Assembly (NCBI RefSeq): GCF_000499845.2
Contig: NC_023749.2
Coordinates: 10,735,298-10,799,297, forward strand
Direction: 5' to 3'
DNA: 64,000 bases
Source of the DNA: Phaseolus vulgaris
Lineage: Eukaryota; Streptophyta; Magnoliopsida; Fabales; Fabaceae
Shown: positions 60,401-64,000 of the stretch, piece by piece
Layout of the letters: every line of letters begins with the position of its first letter
Position numbering within the stretch: position 1 is the stretch's first letter
Program-made: the position numbers and the translations under genes
The notes under the pieces: model-generated
Database searches by the model: none
Told to the model about the DNA's origin: nothing
Seen by the model: the letters and a program-made list of their open reading frames with translations, nothing else

Positions 60401-61369
60401 GGTGAATCTAATATACATATTTCTGCATTTTCTATATACTAATCTTTCATGTAGAATTTCTTATATGCTCTTAAAGCAAGAAAAACTTCTAGCTTAGTTT
60501 TTTTTTTCTGTTTCACAAAGGGATCTTGTAATATTTGCTCTTTAATCAAGCTGAATGACCATGCTAAGGGATTTTATAATATTTGGTCTTAAACCAAGCT
60601 GAATGACGCCATGTGATTCATATAGTCAAACCTCATCATCAATGTGTTTTCCACTAGACTATTTCTTAATACAAAATCGAAATGCTACTCTTCTAATTGC
60701 AAAAGACTTCTCTTGCTTTGGAGAACCTATGAATTCCTCCCCATCGTTGTTATTTACCTTTATATAAGCATGCTTTATACTCAATTCGTCATAAGAAATT
60801 TAGTTCTTATTTACTCTTAGCCTGATAGTAATAGATCTCTCTAGGTTGCAAATGATGCAAATCCAGTTTATTGATTGTTGCTGTTAGCTGATGGCAATTG
60901 CTTCTATATCTGAATTCAAGTTACTGCAAAAGTCACCTTCTCAGACCATTTCTTGTTATGCAGGTTACGTAAATACTGGCTGAAAGGAGAAAAAGCTGGT
61001 ACTTCAGAGATTTTAGCCGTTCTACCTGGATATCCTGACAATGTGAGAGTCAATGAAGATGGTGATTTTTGGGTAGCTCTTCATTGTAGAAGGTATAAGT
61101 ATGGATACTATAGTGCTAATGCCCCCTCAGGGATAAGGAAAATCATACTCAAGCTTCCTATACCAATAAAATTCCATTACCTGCTTCACATAGGAGGCCG
61201 CCTACATGCACTAGTTATTAAGTATAGCCCTGAAGGTAGAATTTTGCAGATATTGGAGGACAGTGAGGGGAAAGTTGTTAAAGCGGTAAGTGAAGTGGAA
61301 GAGAAAGATGGTAAACTATGGATGGGAAGTGTTCTCATGCCTTTTGTTGCCGTATACAACTTGAAATGA
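57485..61369 (+). CDS. Strictosidine synthase-like (SSL/APMAP-type) protein
   Basis: Four exons with GT-AG sites, all splitting an Arg codon (AG/G): 57485-57813, 59426-59707, 60234-60401 and 60964-61369, giving 394 aa, the usual SSL length. A signal-anchor-like segment (LRGLAIVFLLVALYCGL) opens the protein. Six-bladed propeller motifs follow: GPESIAFDPLGRGPYTGLAD, CGRPLGLRFDKKTGDLFIAD, FTNDVDVDGEGNVYFTESSS, IQFPNGITLSKDGSF, LPGYPDNVRVNEDGDFWVAL, DGKLWMGSVLMPFVAVYNL. The family is related to strictosidine synthase, but most SSLs do not make alkaloids and their substrates are unknown; some act in pollen wall or defence. A Glu in EVEEKDGKLW lies near the position I recall for the catalytic Glu of strictosidine synthase; this is from memory and not proof of that activity. 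It probably sits in the secretory system, membrane-anchored by its N-terminus. Confidence 0.93.
57814..59425 (+). other. SSL intron 1
   Basis: The 1612-base intron lies between GT at 57814 and AG ending at 59425. No mobile element was recognised inside it. The short ORF on the minus strand at 58557-58772 is not called. Confidence 0.85.
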
Positions 61370-62567
61370 AGCTCTGTAGATTCTCTTTTCTATGTTGACT
61401 TGGCAGTTGAGGAAGTTTTTGATTAACATCATCAATAATGGATCTTAAATTCCTAGTTTAAAATTGAAATCCTGTAACGAGTTTTGCTTCCACATTACCA
61501 TTAGTGACTAGTGTTTCCATTGATAAACATTTTTGCTTCTTAGTAGTGGCTACTAGTGTTTGTTTCCATTGATTAGCAAAATGAACATTTGGTTTGGTTT
61601 GATATTCTAAATACTAATGTGTTCTACCTTATGGTTTGATTTGAGATACAAAAATATTATACTGGAGAGTAAAACACGACATTGTGCATAAGCTAAGAGT
61701 GAAGGAGCAGTGTGTAAAAAAAAACCACCATGAAAAATGAATAATTTTGTGGAATACGTTTGTGTAATGATTGAATAGGTGGAAATTGAAGGGGAGACAT
61801 AATATAAACAATAATTATCATGAAAAACTGAAAATGAATAGTTTTATGAAATATAACTTCTTCGTAAGTAGGAAACACAACAAAAACGAAAACAAAATAT
61901 ATGAAGAGTGAAAAAATTCTCATTCATTTAAATAGGGAGAAGTTTTATTTTCAAAACTATTTTTACGATAAAAAATCACTAAAATTAATATATTTTTTTT
62001 AACTATTTTACATTTTAAAATAACTTAAGTATATTTTAAATCTTTGAAATTATTATTTATTTAAAACTAATGTCTTTCAATTACTTTTGTTTAAAGTAAT
62101 TAAGAAATATAAATGCCATTTACTTTTAGTTTCTAAGAATAAGTCAGTATCTGTAAAAATACCAAAATAGAAATAAATAAATACACATGATTTATGTATT
62201 AAATGTGTATATTGAAAACAGAAAAAAAATCCCAAATTAAAGGGTAAAAATTTATTTAAATTTTAAAATTCTGCACTGAAAGAAAAACCAATAATAAAAT
62301 TTGAAGTCTGAACAGATATCAATTCACAAATATTTATTTTCTGAAGAAAAATAAACATTTTATTTTCTTAAATAAATTAAACCATTCATTCTTACTATTT
62401 CTAATTGATTATGGATTTTTTATTTATTTCTATGGTACTAAGAAAAGTTAATTATATTTTTCTAGTATTTTTTACGTTGTTTCTGTTGTAGAACTAACAT
62501 TTATGCTTTATATACCGGTTTTCAAATGTTCCTTTCAAAACAAGCTGAAGTTTCTTTAAATAATAAA

Positions 62568-62598
<31 letters not shown>

Positions 62599-62679
62599 TA
62601 TTACTTTGTTGCAGTGAAGTCACAAGACAGAGTCTGGATTCAGGTGTGCAAACTTTCTGTTCTCCCGCCCTACACAGAG
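61370..62679. other. SSL 3' side and RFC1 promoter side
   Basis: The first 250 bases probably hold the SSL 3' untranslated region. The middle is AT-rich. A compound microsatellite of (AAAT)n and (AAT)n lies at about 62558-62601, about 80 bases upstream of the RFC1 ATG, and therefore probably in or close to the RFC1 promoter or leader. Confidence 0.5.
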
Positions 62680-63989
62680 ATGGTAAGTTAGGGTTCTTAT
62701 TTTCTTTCTCTTCTCTTCTGTTCTCTGCACCTTTTAAAAACCGTTATTTTGCGTTTCGATTATCTTTCCCTGCACCTTGAAATTTGTTACCTTATAATTT
62801 ATTTTTTCTCTGTGTGGAATTGTAGAGTGATATAAGGAAGTGGTTCATGAAATCACATGACAAGGGAAACAATGCCGCTCCCTCCAAGCCTTCCAATCAA
62901 CCCAAGCCTTCTTCGGATAAACCCCAGCCCGAGAAAAATGTGAGTGTGCTGCTGCATGTTTTATTTATTTATTTATTTATTTATTTTCACTTTTTAAATG
63001 CAAATATTGTTCTGAGGTTTGAAGTTAGAGTGTAGGTTTAGTTTCTGTTTCCATCGCTTAATGAAAATGGGGGCATGCATGGAAAAAAATAACGGAATTC
63101 GAAAAATACGAAAATTTGGTTCTTACATTACATTGCCCTCAGAACCAAAATATCGTTTTGGGATACCTTTTTGTTGAGGTTTGTTTGCTCGTATAAGTAA
63201 TCGATAATAGCAAACCTTTTTATGTCGTTGCTTTGTTTGTTTTGGCGTGTTTTTTTTTTCAGCTGAATATTGTTGTAGGTTTCATCAAGGGATTGGCGAT
63301 TTAAGGAATTAATTATTATCACTTGGGATGGTAGGGTATTTGAATGTACAAAAAGTTGTTGAGCGGAGAGGGAATATGATTTATACTCTTCTTGCAGGTG
63401 GCTGGAGGTCAAGAAAGTTCAGGGAGGAGGGTAACTAGCAAATATTTTAACACAAACAAGCAAAAGGTGAAAGAGGAGAAGGAAACGCAGGAGTTACCTG
63501 CTAAAAGAAAGAATGTGAAGGACAGTGAAGATACACCAGAGCCTAAGAGAGTTCATGAAGATGTTGGAGATGATTCTGTCTTGCCCACCAATAAAAAGAA
63601 GTTAGCTGAGGCCACTCCGACAAAAAAATTGAAGAGTGGATCAGGTCGGGGTATTCCCAAAAAATCTGTAGTTTTGGAAGAAAGTGATGAAGATGATGAC
63701 AAAGGTGCTGTTTCTGCTGTTAAATCTGCTGGAAGGGGTGGTGGTGGAAGAGGAGCACCTGGGAGAGGTAGAGGGGGCGGTAGGGGTGGATTCATGAATT
63801 TTGGAGAAAGAAAAGATCCCCCACACAAAGGAGAAAAGGTTCAAATTTATCAAGCATTTTGGATCTTTTTTATTTTTTTAAAATTTTTTGTCAGTGCATT
63901 AAGACTTCTGTTATGTGTCAGGAAGTCCCTGAAGGTGCTCCTAACTGTTTAGCTGGCTTGACTTTTGTGATCAGTGGAACACTGGATAG
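62680..63989 (+). CDS. RFC1: Replication factor C subunit 1 (RFC1), 5' part
   Basis: Exons with GT-AG sites are 62680-62682 (ATG only), 62826-62939, 63398-63838 and 63922-63989, continuing off the window. The N-terminus MSDIRKWFMKSHDKGN is the conserved start of plant RFC1. A Lys/Glu/Pro-rich linker follows with TSKYF, then TKKLKSGSGRGIPKK, an acidic EESDEDDDKG and an RGG-rich run, then GGFMNFGERKDPPHKGEK. The last exon, CLAGLTFVISGTLDR, begins the BRCT domain. The AAA+ ATPase and RFC C-terminal domains lie beyond the edge. RFC1 is the large subunit of the nuclear clamp loader that opens PCNA at primer-template ends. Matching Arabidopsis motif order makes the identity firm. The start codon is fixed because the homology begins at Ser2 directly after a splice. 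Confidence 0.95.
62959..62986. repeat. (ATTT)n microsatellite in RFC1 intron 2
   Basis: About six TTTA units right after the start of intron 2. Confidence 0.85.
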
Positions 63990-64000
63990 GTAGTTGAATT

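Noticed and set aside
63553..63853. Pro/Ser-rich minus-strand ORFs over RFC1 exon 3
   Set aside because: They are antisense shadows of the RGG-rich and acidic coding sequence of RFC1.
1..64000. tRNA, rRNA or other structured RNA genes
   Set aside because: No cloverleaf with the conserved TTCGANNC arm or rRNA core was noticed by eye. A tRNAscan and Infernal run would be decisive; any high-scoring hit would overturn this.

Overview
This window looks like nuclear DNA from a dicot, most likely a phaseoloid legume. The DNA is very AT-rich, host genes are sparse and split by GT-AG introns, and transposable-element remains fill most of the space. The legume call is an inference from how closely the host proteins resemble legume and Arabidopsis homologues and from a repeat family (TATAAGTGGGTGCAAACCTCA type) that I associate with legumes; it was not tested by search. 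Nothing bacterial, viral or organellar was seen.

Host genes lie only at the two edges. On the left, on the minus strand, is the first coding exon of a YABBY2-like transcription factor (457-528) with its promoter; the rest runs off the left edge. On the right, on the plus strand, are a complete four-exon strictosidine-synthase-like (SSL/APMAP-type) gene (57485-61369, 394 aa) and the first four coding exons of replication factor C subunit 1 (RFC1, 62680-63989), which runs off the right edge at the start of its BRCT domain.

The roughly 56 kb between them is a transposon graveyard. Two large CACTA (En/Spm) DNA transposons are delimited here to the base: CACTA-1 (16250-23736, plus orientation) and CACTA-2 (25775-34088, minus orientation). 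Each is flanked by the 3-bp target duplication AAC, has subterminal inverted-repeat arrays, and carries a decayed TNP2 transposase gene plus a second Transposase_24-type gene. In CACTA-1 the second gene runs on into a ULP1-like cysteine-protease region. CACTA-2 sits inside the TNP2-like gene of a third, older CACTA element, whose coding frame resumes across the insertion.

Other mobile elements include a long, dead LINE (46301-50550); further LINE fragments at about 5740-6270, 8720-10750, 43390-44101 and 55130-55720; several LINE 3' tails; a Copia-like solo LTR (13379-13991); a small CACTA-type MITE (7269-7646); a palindromic MITE (35917-36068); an 801-bp GC-rich hAT-type element with a perfect 8-bp target duplication (39378-40178) nested in an AT-rich CACTA-like relic; and a 56-bp-arm perfect palindrome (56146-56259) made of a repeat family that also occurs near 11640-11830 and 37600-37960.

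I found no new gene system. The most interesting structures are the nested CACTA insertion, the hAT-in-CACTA nest, the perfect palindrome, the duplicated GC-rich hairpin in front of the CACTA-1 transposase gene, and the CACTA-1 transposase/ULP1 gene.
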